A stretch of DNA of 64,000 bases from SBAX01 sp964646605 (GTDB taxonomy: Bacteria > Planctomycetota > Phycisphaerae > UBA1845). A program made the translations under genes and the position numbers. This document shows, piece by piece, positions 25,061 to 33,739 of the stretch. The notes beneath the pieces are model-generated. The model was not told the origin of the DNA. It saw only the letters and a list, made by a program, of their open reading frames with translations, and did no database searches. Where the stretch lies: assembly GCA_964646605.1 (NCBI GenBank), contig CAZYEX010000038.1:1-64000 (forward strand), written 5' to 3'. The stretch's first letter is position 1. Each line of letters begins with the position of its first letter.

Positions 25061-26806
25061 CTAGGAACGTAGCCCGCGCCGGGGTCGGCTCCCGAGGCGG
25101 ACCCATCCCATTACGGCCAACGTGATCCCCAACATGGCGACCGTCGAGGCTCCGCGCCCGCAGCCGCGGAACGGGTCGATAACCCCGTCGAGCCGCGTGG
25201 GTTCGACCGCCTCCTTCACCGCGATGTAATCATCGAAGGGCCGTCCGTTGGTTCCGCAAGTGAGCACGCCGCCGGCATTGAGAATCAACGGTCCGGGTTC
25301 ATCCTCGCCGCAATCGACCTCCACCATGGCCGACAGCGAAGGGGCCCCGACGAAACCATCGCCGTCAATGTCAAAGCCTGGCACGCGCCACGCATAGAGC
25401 ACGCCGTACACCCGCGGGTCGGGGATGAAGTCCGTCGCCCCCGGAGGTTCCAGCAAACGCTGCCAACCGAGTCCCAGCCCCTCGCCGCCGTACTGGTCGG
25501 CCCCGTTGAATTCGAAGAACGTGTCGTTCAGCTCCGTGAAGGAGCGGGCGGCGTAGAGGAAATGGTCGCCGCCGTCGGTTCCCGCGCCCTCCACGAGGAA
25601 AAACTCGTCAGGCGGTTGGTTCTCGTCGTTGGCACTGCCCGGGGAGGGGATCACCATGGCCCAATCGCGGATGTCCGTCGTGCGCCACAACCCGTCGCCG
25701 TTCCAATCCAACCCCAGAAGGTCCTCGATCAGCGACTCGGGCATGGGTTCGTTGAGGATGTCGGGACGGAAAAGCTCGATGAGCCGCGTAAGGTCCACGG
25801 GATTGTCGATGTGCTGGCGCGTGGTCCGCACCACCCCGGCATCCCCCGCGACCAGATCATTGCCCATGTCCATGCCATTGCCCAACCCGTCGTTGTCCTG
25901 GTCGGCGTCACCGTCGCTGCCCGCGGTGAGAATGATGTCCTCGTCGATGCCGAACGCCCGGGGATTGATCAGCGGATCCAGGTCGTCGCCGTCCGGCAGA
26001 CCGTCGCCATCGGTATCCGGATTGGTCGGGTCGGTAAAGACGAACCCGTCGAAGTCGTGCAAAAGGGGGAAGATGGCATTGCCATTGGAATCCGTCAGAA
26101 CGTTGCCCTCCCCGTCCGTAAGGGGTTGCACGTCCTCCGGGTTTTCAGCGGATTGATCCACCGGCGATTCGCCCGGGCTGGGCATGCCGTCGCCGTTGCG
26201 GTCGTCCCATTCATCGGAACCCAGCTGCCCGTCGCGGTTCTCGTCGATGAACGCCAGACCGAAGACCTCGACGAAATCGCTCAGCCCGTCGTGATCGGTA
26301 TCGTAATCCAAGGCGTGGGTGGCCACCGCGAGGCGCGTGAAGATCGGGGTGGGCGGCGTACCCGGCACCATCGGCGAAGGGGCCGGGAAGCGAACCAGGC
26401 GATCCACCTCCTCGCACGCGGCGGTGTCCGTGGGATCGAGGACGGGTTCGTCCCCCCCGATCTCCCAATTGTCGGGCAGCCCGTCGCCGTCGGTGTCGGC
26501 CACGCCGTCGGGAACCCGATCGCCGTCCATGTCCAACCGGCTCAATACCCTCGCGGGCAAGCGGTTGCGGTGGGCGTCGAGGTAACGAACGCCGCGCTGA
26601 AAGTCACCCCCGCAGAAGTCCGCGGCGTCGTCGGGGGCCATGCACTCGACCAACGGTTCGGGCTGCGCCGCGAAGACCGTCTTCTCGATGTCCGACAGGA
26701 GTTCGTCGAGGTTACAGGAGTCGCCTGCGTTTTGCGCCGCCACCCTGCTAGCAAGAAGCAACAGAAGGCCCAACGCCCCTAGACCGCGCATTTTTGTATC
26801 CGACAT
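25061..26806 (-). CDS. Exported thrombospondin-type-3-like calcium-binding repeat protein
   Basis: Encodes 581 residues with a signal peptide (MRGLGALGLLLLLASRVAAQ, preceded by five residues from the chosen ATG). The body is rich in acidic calcium loops of the thrombospondin type 3 / bacterial TSP3 kind: DTDGDGLPDNWE, DYDTDHDGLSDFVE, DRNGDGMPSPGE, DTDGDGLPDGDDLDP, DADQDNDGLGNG and DIDGDGFVG. A C-terminal hydrophobic segment (STVAMLGITLAVMGWV) after GCGRG and followed by RPRRGLRS looks like a sorting or anchoring signal. The protein probably sits at the cell surface and needs calcium for rigidity. No catalytic domain is seen. The Ig-like lipoprotein gene is upstream on the same strand. Confidence 0.8.
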   Translation of the reverse strand: MSDTKMRGLGALGLLLLLASRVAAQNAGDSCNLDELLSDIEKTVFAAQPEPLVECMAPDDAADFCGGDFQRGVRYLDAHRNRLPARVLSRLDMDGDRVPDGVADTDGDGLPDNWEIGGDEPVLDPTDTAACEEVDRLVRFPAPSPMVPGTPPTPIFTRLAVATHALDYDTDHDGLSDFVEVFGLAFIDENRDGQLGSDEWDDRNGDGMPSPGESPVDQSAENPEDVQPLTDGEGNVLTDSNGNAIFPLLHDFDGFVFTDPTNPDTDGDGLPDGDDLDPLINPRAFGIDEDIILTAGSDGDADQDNDGLGNGMDMGNDLVAGDAGVVRTTRQHIDNPVDLTRLIELFRPDILNEPMPESLIEDLLGLDWNGDGLWRTTDIRDWAMVIPSPGSANDENQPPDEFFLVEGAGTDGGDHFLYAARSFTELNDTFFEFNGADQYGGEGLGLGWQRLLEPPGATDFIPDPRVYGVLYAWRVPGFDIDGDGFVGAPSLSAMVEVDCGEDEPGPLILNAGGVLTCGTNGRPFDDYIAVKEAVEPTRLDGVIDPFRGCGRGASTVAMLGITLAVMGWVRLGSRPRRGLRS

Positions 26807-26883
26807 TCATCTCTTCTCCAAATGAACCTTCCACTCGGTTCAATGCCTTATGAAGTCCACGAAGCTTGCTTTGGTTCAGAGCC

Positions 26884-26899
26884 GCGGGCGCAAGCCCGC
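26884..26899. repeat. Inverted repeat between two surface-protein genes
   Basis: Perfect arms GCGGGC (26884-26889) and GCCCGC (26894-26899) around GCAA lie 115 bases after the stop of the Ig-like lipoprotein gene. It could act as a terminator for that gene or be a dispersed repeat. Confidence 0.45.
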
Positions 26900-27014
26900 A
26901 GGCACCATCTGATACGCCGGGGCAAACGGGCAAACCGACTCTCATACCCCTTCGACACCGCCCGGGACAAGAACCCGTCTCTCTCCTCCGTATGCAATGG
27001 TCGACAGAACGCCG

Positions 27015-29441
27015 CTATGGACAAAGCCCGACCGTCCCAACACCTTCCAGTCGAATCCGCAACCGGAAAGCAAACGAGCTGTCGGACGTTCCGCCGTTGG
27101 ACAGACAGTCAGCCCGGGCGACCACGCGATTGTTGTTCGACGGGTCGGCGCCGTCGATCCCGAAGGTCACATCGCCGACGCCTGCACCAAAGACGGCCTG
27201 CAGGGCAGCGTGGGCGCCCGCTCCGAACGTGATCTCTCCGAGCGCCGCCCCGATGAACTCCGCGGGTGTCGCCTCCGGCGGGGTCACCGTGATCGTCGCG
27301 ACGCCGGCCAGCTCGGGTTTCAGCTCGATCCAGTAGAACGTCTGCCCGGGCGTACCCGTGTTGGTATCATCGAAGGGAATCGGCCCGATAGCTTGCGTTT
27401 TCGCCAAACCCGCCTTGAGGCAGACCGAAAGCGGCGGCAAGCGCTCCGCCGGATTCTGCGGAGGGACCGGGGCTGGGGTGTTGAGTTCGGGTGGCGGTCC
27501 GCACGAGGTGTCGATGGTGATCGTTTGGGAAGCCTGATCGTCCACGTCGTCGGGCAGATTACGGCCTGGATCCGTGGCCACCACCGTGAAGGTGAAGCTG
27601 TCTCCCGAGTTCACCCCAGTCGCCGTCCAGGTGTTCGTCGAACCCGTACCGGGCAGCGGCGAAGTCACCCCCGTCGAGTTGTTCTTCACGGTCCAAACGA
27701 AGGTCGGGCTTCCAATGTTGCCCCGGACGTTCGCCACCAGGGTGATGGTCGCGCCGATGGCAACGGTTGCCTCGCTCACGTTGAGGTCCACCTCCAGCGG
27801 CGAGGTCGCACCGATCACGATCGGGACGGTTCGCGACACGCTCCGCCCCGAAATGTCCGTCACGATGACCTCCAGCGTATCCGTCACCGGAATCGCCGGG
27901 GCCGTATAGGTCACGGCTTGCGTGGCCTGATTCGTGTTGAAGACTCTGCCGCTCAGAACTCCGCGAAGCCTGTTCCCGGAGTCAAAGGAATAGGAATACA
28001 GTGCGCCGCCCGCAGGGAAAACCCCCAGCCCATCCAGCCCGCCGACCACCGTGGCCGTCACGGTCGCGATGGCGCCGGGCACCAGCGAGGACGGCACCGC
28101 GGAGACCAGAAGGTCAAAGTCGGAGAACATGGAGATCAGGCGGTTGGTCTGGGCTTGCGCGCCGGTAGCGTCCGTCGCCGTCACCACGATGGTGTTGGTT
28201 TCCCCATGAGCATTGTTGAGCGGCGCCTGGAACGTCATTTCCAAACTACGCCCGGGGAGAACGCGGAACCCACGATTCGCGGACCCGCAACGACCGACGC
28301 TGGGGGCCACCGCCAAACTTCCGGTGACACCCGCAGGTCCCTCGACCACTGCGGTCAAGCAATACGGCCGGGCGGGGATGGTCCCTTGTCCGGCGCTCGC
28401 CGTGCCGCCCACGGGAGTCGCCGTCACCGTCACGGTTCCGCCCGGATGGATGGTCGACGCCGAAGCCGTCGTGTTGACAACCAGACCCGTTGGTGGAACC
28501 ACAAGAACCGGACGCGTTTCCGTCGTTGCGTTGCCCTTGGAGTCACAGACCGTGATGCTCAACTCAACCACCCCTTCGTCGTCCGTAGGGGGGAAGAAAA
28601 CCAGCCTGCTTTCCGCCGTCCCTGCTGCGGTGTCGGATGAAATCGCTTCGACGGCTTCCTCTTGGGGCAGCGGCCGGGGGGCGACCGAACCGGCGATTTC
28701 CAGCCCGGCGCGATTCGATTTCCAGATGACGCAGTATGGGGCCGTTTCGTCGTTGCTGTCCACCTCGCGACCCAGGGAGTTACCGCAGCTACAGAAGAAG
28801 CGACCCGTCGGAGTGAACGGATTTCCGCCGCGGATCGTCGCTGTGTACGTAACCCCCTCCTCGTCGCCTTCCCCTTGATTGACCTGTCCCGGGCCGCTGA
28901 TGCTCACCGTCAACGGTGACTCCGGACGGACCACTTCCAGGGTGATTCGTTCGCGGACCTGCGGGCTCGGCGGGCCCGGCAGGTCGGTCGGGGACGGTGT
29001 GACCACGATGACGACATCCACGGTTTCCCCGGCCGCCGATGGGGCCCGTCGGAGCAGGTAGGTCCGCGCGCTTCGCACCACGTCGGGGTCGCAATCGAAT
29101 TCGTCCGCACCGGCGGAGACCACGTCCGTCCCGTTTCGTTGGAGTCGTAGGAGGTCCGTGTTTCGAGGGATCGGCCAGCAGATCGTAGCCAATCCCTGAG
29201 CTTCGACGGTGATCAGGGCCGCATTGTTGGCCCCGTCCTCAAACACGAGCCTCGTCTTGTCTGTCGACGCGCTGGTGCTGAACGGCGTCTGCGTCCCAGT
29301 GGGATCATTCGGATCGACGGGCGGACGCGTGGGTCCCGAAGGCGGAAGATCGTCCGCCAACTCACTGACCGGGATCGGAATGCACCCTGCAACCAACAAC
29401 AATCCCACGAGAGGACGGATAAGAAAGGACGTTCTGCTCAT
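27015..29441 (-). CDS. Long lipoprotein with Ig-like/PKD-like segments
   Basis: Encodes 808 residues. The N-terminus MSRTSFLIRPLVGLLLVAGC ends in a good lipobox (cysteine 20). The rest is almost entirely beta-rich, with repeating segments of the Ig-like or PKD type (for example VTYTATIRGG, VTVTATPVGG, ATVTATVVGGLDG and TITLVANVRG, each followed by a similar strand pattern). The C-terminal 160 residues hold four cysteines and FYWIELKPELAGVATITV. It is most simply a long extracellular stalk or adhesin tethered in the outer membrane; no enzyme domain is seen. The TSP3-like gene follows on the same strand. Confidence 0.7.
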   Translation of the reverse strand: MSRTSFLIRPLVGLLLVAGCIPIPVSELADDLPPSGPTRPPVDPNDPTGTQTPFSTSASTDKTRLVFEDGANNAALITVEAQGLATICWPIPRNTDLLRLQRNGTDVVSAGADEFDCDPDVVRSARTYLLRRAPSAAGETVDVVIVVTPSPTDLPGPPSPQVRERITLEVVRPESPLTVSISGPGQVNQGEGDEEGVTYTATIRGGNPFTPTGRFFCSCGNSLGREVDSNDETAPYCVIWKSNRAGLEIAGSVAPRPLPQEEAVEAISSDTAAGTAESRLVFFPPTDDEGVVELSITVCDSKGNATTETRPVLVVPPTGLVVNTTASASTIHPGGTVTVTATPVGGTASAGQGTIPARPYCLTAVVEGPAGVTGSLAVAPSVGRCGSANRGFRVLPGRSLEMTFQAPLNNAHGETNTIVVTATDATGAQAQTNRLISMFSDFDLLVSAVPSSLVPGAIATVTATVVGGLDGLGVFPAGGALYSYSFDSGNRLRGVLSGRVFNTNQATQAVTYTAPAIPVTDTLEVIVTDISGRSVSRTVPIVIGATSPLEVDLNVSEATVAIGATITLVANVRGNIGSPTFVWTVKNNSTGVTSPLPGTGSTNTWTATGVNSGDSFTFTVVATDPGRNLPDDVDDQASQTITIDTSCGPPPELNTPAPVPPQNPAERLPPLSVCLKAGLAKTQAIGPIPFDDTNTGTPGQTFYWIELKPELAGVATITVTPPEATPAEFIGAALGEITFGAGAHAALQAVFGAGVGDVTFGIDGADPSNNNRVVARADCLSNGGTSDSSFAFRLRIRLEGVGTVGLCP

Positions 29442-29543
29442 AGATGATGACCTTCGGCCACAAACCTGCCATACGATCCTGGTCGCCTCCGTGAGATGAT
29501 TTCCGACCTCCCCACTCCGTGGGAAGGTAACAAAGAGGCGCGG

Positions 29544-30602
29544 TCAGCGTCTTGGCGACCGCGGCGCGTTCAATTGAAGGCCGATGACGTCCGGATTGAC
29601 CCGTGGTAGCAGCGTCAAACTGCTTGCTCGAAGCGGCGTTCCGCCGAATCCCGGACCGATGATCCGCGTACGAAAAATGCGCGCCACGGTGACCACGGAT
29701 CCGACGTTGCGTTGATCCAATAGGTTTAGGAACTCCGATTCACCTGCGGTCGCGCTTGGCGCACGACGCTCCGAGCCCGAGGCGACGGCGACGAAGGCGC
29801 CCGCCTTGGGTTGATCGTAGAGCGACTGCCGTTGAGACAGCTCGCTCACGACCTCACCCTGGGTGCCGCCGCTCAGGGCCCGCGCCGGAACCAAATCGCC
29901 CTTCTCGGCGTCGAGGACCCAGCGGTTGGCTTCGATCGGACCGGCCTCGGCGAGCAACGCAAAAGCGGCCTCCAGTGCCGCGGCCCTGTCTTTTCGCACC
30001 GCAACCGCCTGCGGAGGGTCGACCAACTTTCCGTCCGCCACCAGGGCGCGATCCGGAACAGCGCCGCGGTACATCCCGCCTTCGCCTTCATAGACCTCCA
30101 GCGTTTCGGGAAGGGCCACGCGACCGCTGCCCTTGAGCAGTACATAGCGCTCGGCCCCTAAGGCGATCAGGGTCCAACCCGAACCGCCGCCTTGGTCCCA
30201 TACCGTGACCTCGCCGGCCTCCAGGCGAAAATGAAGTCGGCTATCGAGTCGGGAACGCAGCAGGACAACCCGCGTGTTGGCGCCCACGGACAGCAAGGCA
30301 CCGAAGTCGTCAAACAGGACCGTCGCCCGGCTCTTGGCCGCCGTCTCCAGCGACTCATCGACCTTCCAACGATGATCGGCGCGGCCTTGGGGATCGAGCT
30401 GCAGATCCTTGCGCTCGCCGACGTACCGACTGAGGTCTCTTGCGGGAATCGTCGTTTTCTGACTCCGGTCGGCCACGCCGGCGCGGACCAACGACTCGCC
30501 GGCAATGGAGGTGATTTGCCCTTCTCCCGAAGCCCCGCGGGCCGCCGGCGCCGCCTCACGCTGCGCCGTCAAAACCATGAAAACGAGCGCCAGAATGGTC
30601 AT
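29544..30602 (-). CDS. Exported FecR-domain protein
   Basis: Encodes 352 residues from the ATG at 30602 (MTILALVFMVLTAQREAAP), preferred over an upstream TTG that lacks a ribosome binding site. After the signal peptide the segment RATVLFDDFGALLSVGANTRVVL and FRLEAGEVTVW match the FecR domain. In this type of exported FecR protein, unlike iron-dicitrate FecR, no transmembrane anti-sigma part is present. The C-terminal half is helical, then ends LNLLDQRNVGSVVTVARIF. The beta-barrel gene lies just upstream on the same strand (48 bases), so the two are probably co-transcribed and work together at the envelope. Exact role unknown. Confidence 0.75.
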   Translation of the reverse strand: MTILALVFMVLTAQREAAPAARGASGEGQITSIAGESLVRAGVADRSQKTTIPARDLSRYVGERKDLQLDPQGRADHRWKVDESLETAAKSRATVLFDDFGALLSVGANTRVVLLRSRLDSRLHFRLEAGEVTVWDQGGGSGWTLIALGAERYVLLKGSGRVALPETLEVYEGEGGMYRGAVPDRALVADGKLVDPPQAVAVRKDRAAALEAAFALLAEAGPIEANRWVLDAEKGDLVPARALSGGTQGEVVSELSQRQSLYDQPKAGAFVAVASGSERRAPSATAGESEFLNLLDQRNVGSVVTVARIFRTRIIGPGFGGTPLRASSLTLLPRVNPDVIGLQLNAPRSPRR

Positions 30603-30650
30603 GACTCTGTTCCCACCCAAGCGCCGCGGTTCGCGGCCGGGTTGCCTGAA

Positions 30651-32999
30651 TCAGTTGAACGTAAACCGAACCGTCGCGGCGTACACCGCGCGGTCATATT
30701 CGAAGGTGTCGGCGCCTTGTCGGTCCACCACATTGCTGTCATCCAACGTCCATTCCACGCCGAATCCGATGGCCATCGTCACGCGATCGATGACCGGTGA
30801 AAACCGATTCGCATTCTCCCCTCCGCGGAGGACATACAGCCTGTTTAACCCCAGGCCGTAACGCTGCACGAAATCCCGACGCCCACGGCGGTGAAAATCA
30901 ATGATACTTCCGTGCGAGTAATCTTGCCACTCAAATTCCGCATTTCCGCTTAAAATCCAGCCATATGGGACGGGGAAATCAAGTGAGGTTGCAATTCCGT
31001 ATAATTTTTGGTCGAACTCGTCTCCGACGGTGCTGTCCCAACCGTACGTGACCGCGGCCTGGGCTTGAATATGGCGGGCAGGAAAATCGTTCTGCTCCTG
31101 TTTCAATTCCGGGTCACCGGGATGGCCCCAGGAGGTCCAGCCCTTCTCCTCGTAGATGGCGTTCATATCCGCGAACTTGAGGGTGTGTCCTAGACTGAAA
31201 AGGTGGTAATTGCCATCCCGATTCAGGCGGAAATCGGAAATCTCCTCGTTGTAATCGCGCCAGGAATTCGAATAGGACAAGTCCGTCCAAGCCAAATCAT
31301 CACCCCGATACATGCGTAGATTCCCGAGAAGTCGATGGACGTCGACGAACTTCTCGCGCCCCAGGAGGAAGTAATCGAAATCGTAATGGGCCGACAGGTG
31401 AATCCGTCCGATCGCATCCTCCGGAGCGCTCGCGTCGCGGAGGACGTAACGCAGGGCCAAGCTCCCACCGTAATCTTGCTCATCAAAGTCGTGAACGTCG
31501 GCGTTCCAAAGCTGCCCCGTTCGAAGCTGGGCGCCGACGGTCCACCCACGCAGCGACTCGTTTCCACCGTGGTCTAAGTCCAAGGTATAGGTGAGGCTTT
31601 GCCCGGCGCGCAGTCCGAAATCCGATTCGTCGGATACGCCGCGGGGAAGGTCTGTCCGCCCTCCGAGCAAGATGACGTTGGTGTCGTACCGCGGACCGAG
31701 CTCAAGAGCGATCTCCACATCCTCGACCGGCGTCCGTCCTGCGGGGGCGGTTACGAACTCTTCGATCTGTGCGAGCTGCCTGGAGACGACCTCGGGAATA
31801 ATGTCGTAGCTGAGTGAGGTCGTTTTTGTGCGTGCGGTCTCAGGTCGCGCCGCACCTCGATCCTCGATGGTGTCCAACTTCACAGACTCGCGGAGATGCC
31901 GTTGGGCTTCCAGAAGCGCCGTCTGTTGATCCGCGGCGGTTGCCTGGCGTTTGGCCAACTCGGTGACGACCAGTCCCAGGTACAACTCCACATAGCTGGT
32001 CCACTTGGCCGTTTCCACACTGGCAGCGCCAAAGGCCCTGGGTATCTCGGCGGCGACGCCGTGCAGAAGGCGCTCCGCGGTACGGAGAAGATCCTCGGAT
32101 ACCGCATCGGGTTCCTGCGGGGCGCGTTTCGGAACCGCCCGACGATAGGTGATGACGGCCTCAAAGAACCGCGCTCGGACTTGGGACTCGGCGTCTTGGG
32201 TCGCGGCTGCAAACCCGCCCAGCATCGCACTCGCGTCTTGCAACATTTTGGTGACCGATTCCCGAAGCCCGTCGGGAGACCCGGATTTCGCCTCGGCGAT
32301 TTGCAGGGCTTGTTGTTCATCGAAACTGGCGAGTTTTGTGAGGCAGACCGCGCGCAGCAGCGTCACCATCCCCGGACGTTCCACCTCGGGGGGGAGCTCC
32401 TCAAGCCGGGCCCTCATCCGCTCATAACTCTCCCGAACCGCCGCCTCCCTTTGCACGAGTTCACGTCGTTGACCGTCGAGTTCCTTGGACGAAAACCGCG
32501 GGGGCTTGGATTCGTTCCGAAGCGATTCGGCGCGTCGCTGCCAGAGGCTGCGCTCCCACGGTTCCAAGTCGGCTCGCTGCAGTTGCCGCTCGGCCTCGGC
32601 GAGGTATTCGTCGGTTCGGGTTCGAAACCCGCGTTCAGACGCGTACTTGCGGCACACATCGTCGACTCGCAGCTTCCCGGACAGGTCGTCCCTACTCGCT
32701 TCGGCGCGAAGTGCGAGGCGCCCCAGCGCCAACGCCTGAAACAGGCGGGCCGTCTGGTCCTGTGGACGATGCTTCAATACGAAATCGAAGTGTTCCAGCG
32801 CTCGAGCGAGTGCTTCCGTGCTGCAATCCACTTGAACACACTCAAAGCTGTAATACTCCAAGAGACCGCGTTGTAAACGTACGAGCGCCGCCTGCGGATC
32901 GGCCTGCACCACCGCGGGCTGCGCGAGAACCGACTCGGCAGCGACCACGGCGGAAAGAACGAATCCACAGCCGACGACAAGCGACCTTCGGACCGCCAT
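30651..32999 (-). CDS. Outer-membrane protein: helical-repeat N-terminal half and C-terminal beta-barrel
   Basis: Encodes 782 residues from the ATG at 32999, which has AAGGGA upstream and gives a signal peptide (VRRSLVVGCGFVLSAVVAAES). Residues about 35-430 are helical and TPR-like (ALARALEHFDFVLKHRPQ, AEAERQLQRADLEPWERSL). From about 450 the sequence alternates in the manner of a porin-like barrel (VEIALELGPRYDTNVILLG, WTVGAQLRTGQLWN, LALRYVLRD, ISAHYDFDYFLLG-like stretches) and ends in VYAATVRFTFN, with aromatic residues close to the C-terminus as in outer-membrane proteins. It may export or display a polymer or protein. FecR and two small exported proteins are its neighbours. Confidence 0.7.
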   Translation of the reverse strand: MAVRRSLVVGCGFVLSAVVAAESVLAQPAVVQADPQAALVRLQRGLLEYYSFECVQVDCSTEALARALEHFDFVLKHRPQDQTARLFQALALGRLALRAEASRDDLSGKLRVDDVCRKYASERGFRTRTDEYLAEAERQLQRADLEPWERSLWQRRAESLRNESKPPRFSSKELDGQRRELVQREAAVRESYERMRARLEELPPEVERPGMVTLLRAVCLTKLASFDEQQALQIAEAKSGSPDGLRESVTKMLQDASAMLGGFAAATQDAESQVRARFFEAVITYRRAVPKRAPQEPDAVSEDLLRTAERLLHGVAAEIPRAFGAASVETAKWTSYVELYLGLVVTELAKRQATAADQQTALLEAQRHLRESVKLDTIEDRGAARPETARTKTTSLSYDIIPEVVSRQLAQIEEFVTAPAGRTPVEDVEIALELGPRYDTNVILLGGRTDLPRGVSDESDFGLRAGQSLTYTLDLDHGGNESLRGWTVGAQLRTGQLWNADVHDFDEQDYGGSLALRYVLRDASAPEDAIGRIHLSAHYDFDYFLLGREKFVDVHRLLGNLRMYRGDDLAWTDLSYSNSWRDYNEEISDFRLNRDGNYHLFSLGHTLKFADMNAIYEEKGWTSWGHPGDPELKQEQNDFPARHIQAQAAVTYGWDSTVGDEFDQKLYGIATSLDFPVPYGWILSGNAEFEWQDYSHGSIIDFHRRGRRDFVQRYGLGLNRLYVLRGGENANRFSPVIDRVTMAIGFGVEWTLDDSNVVDRQGADTFEYDRAVYAATVRFTFN

Positions 33000-33063
33000 T
33001 CTTACATCCCTTGCAGTCGATATTGAACCATCATGGGCGCCCGGCCGGGAGACGCGGCCCTCG

Positions 33064-33279
33064 TTACGGCTCATTGGCGCCGTCGGTCGCTCCGCCGGCC
33101 TGAGCCAGCACGGCGGCTTCATAAAGCGACGCCACCGTCTGAACCCCGACGCGGATGAGCGTGGAGGTGGTGAAATCCTGGAACTGCAACGTAGTGACCC
33201 CGCAGGGCCCGCCAAAAAGCAGACCGCCGGCGAGCAGCCCGACACCGCAGCGTTTCAGCTTGTTTGCACTTGTTCTCAT
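33064..33279 (-). CDS. Very small exported protein (first of a related pair)
   Basis: Encodes 71 residues with GAGGGA 7 bases ahead of the ATG. A signal-like core (KRCGVGLLAGGLLFGGPC) is followed by a helical tail (TLIRVGVQTVASLYEAAVL). It ends 64 bases before the start of the beta-barrel gene and follows the second small gene, so all four may form one operon. The spacing from the cysteine to the hydrophobic helix is much like that of its neighbour, suggesting duplication. Function unknown. Confidence 0.6.
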   Translation of the reverse strand: MRTSANKLKRCGVGLLAGGLLFGGPCGVTTLQFQDFTTSTLIRVGVQTVASLYEAAVLAQAGGATDGANEP

Positions 33280-33329
33280 GAACCGTTCCCTCTTCTTCCC
33301 TTCGAGTCAGCCACCAGCCGCTGTCGAGG

Positions 33330-33524
33330 TTAGAATGTCCGAACCAAGTTCTCGAGCGCGAAAACCGCCGATTCCGAGCCGAGGGTGACCAAAGCACGCA
33401 GCACCAAGTCGGGATCCAACCCTGTCAACGTAGGACACCCTTGGAGCAGCACCGGGCTACAAAGACCGCACCAGGCCGCAAGCCGAAAAAAACGCCGACC
33501 CGCGCCCGCCAATCGCGTAGACAT
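33330..33524 (-). CDS. Very small lipoprotein (second of a related pair)
   Basis: Encodes 64 residues from the ATG at 33524 (GAAGGAAG upstream). The signal region RRFFRLAAWCGLCSPVLLQGC ends with a lipobox-like LLQGC; the mature tail (PTLTGLDPDLVLRALVTLG, then AVFALENLVRTF) is short and mostly hydrophobic helix. It resembles the adjacent 71-residue protein in layout. Probably co-transcribed with it, the beta-barrel protein and the FecR-domain protein. Function unknown. Confidence 0.6.
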   Translation of the reverse strand: MSTRLAGAGRRFFRLAAWCGLCSPVLLQGCPTLTGLDPDLVLRALVTLGSESAVFALENLVRTF

Positions 33525-33739
33525 ACTCGCTTCCTTCAAGACCACGAGGTTCTCAAGGCTACCCACAAACCGTCTCAATGCCGCGCTCAACCTGACGACG
33601 GGGCATTCCAACGGTTCCTCGCACGAAAGTCAACCATAAACTTGATTTGTGTTGCCGGACCCGGCAGCCCCGCTTTGAACATCTGTTTTCGGTAGGAACC
33701 GGCCGGCCGTCAACCGGCTGCTCGGGAACCGCAGCACGC

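Noticed and set aside
25562..28640. Two long plus-strand open frames opposite the TSP3-like and Ig-like genes
   Set aside because: Minus-strand frames have signal peptides and domain patterns; the opposite frames do not.
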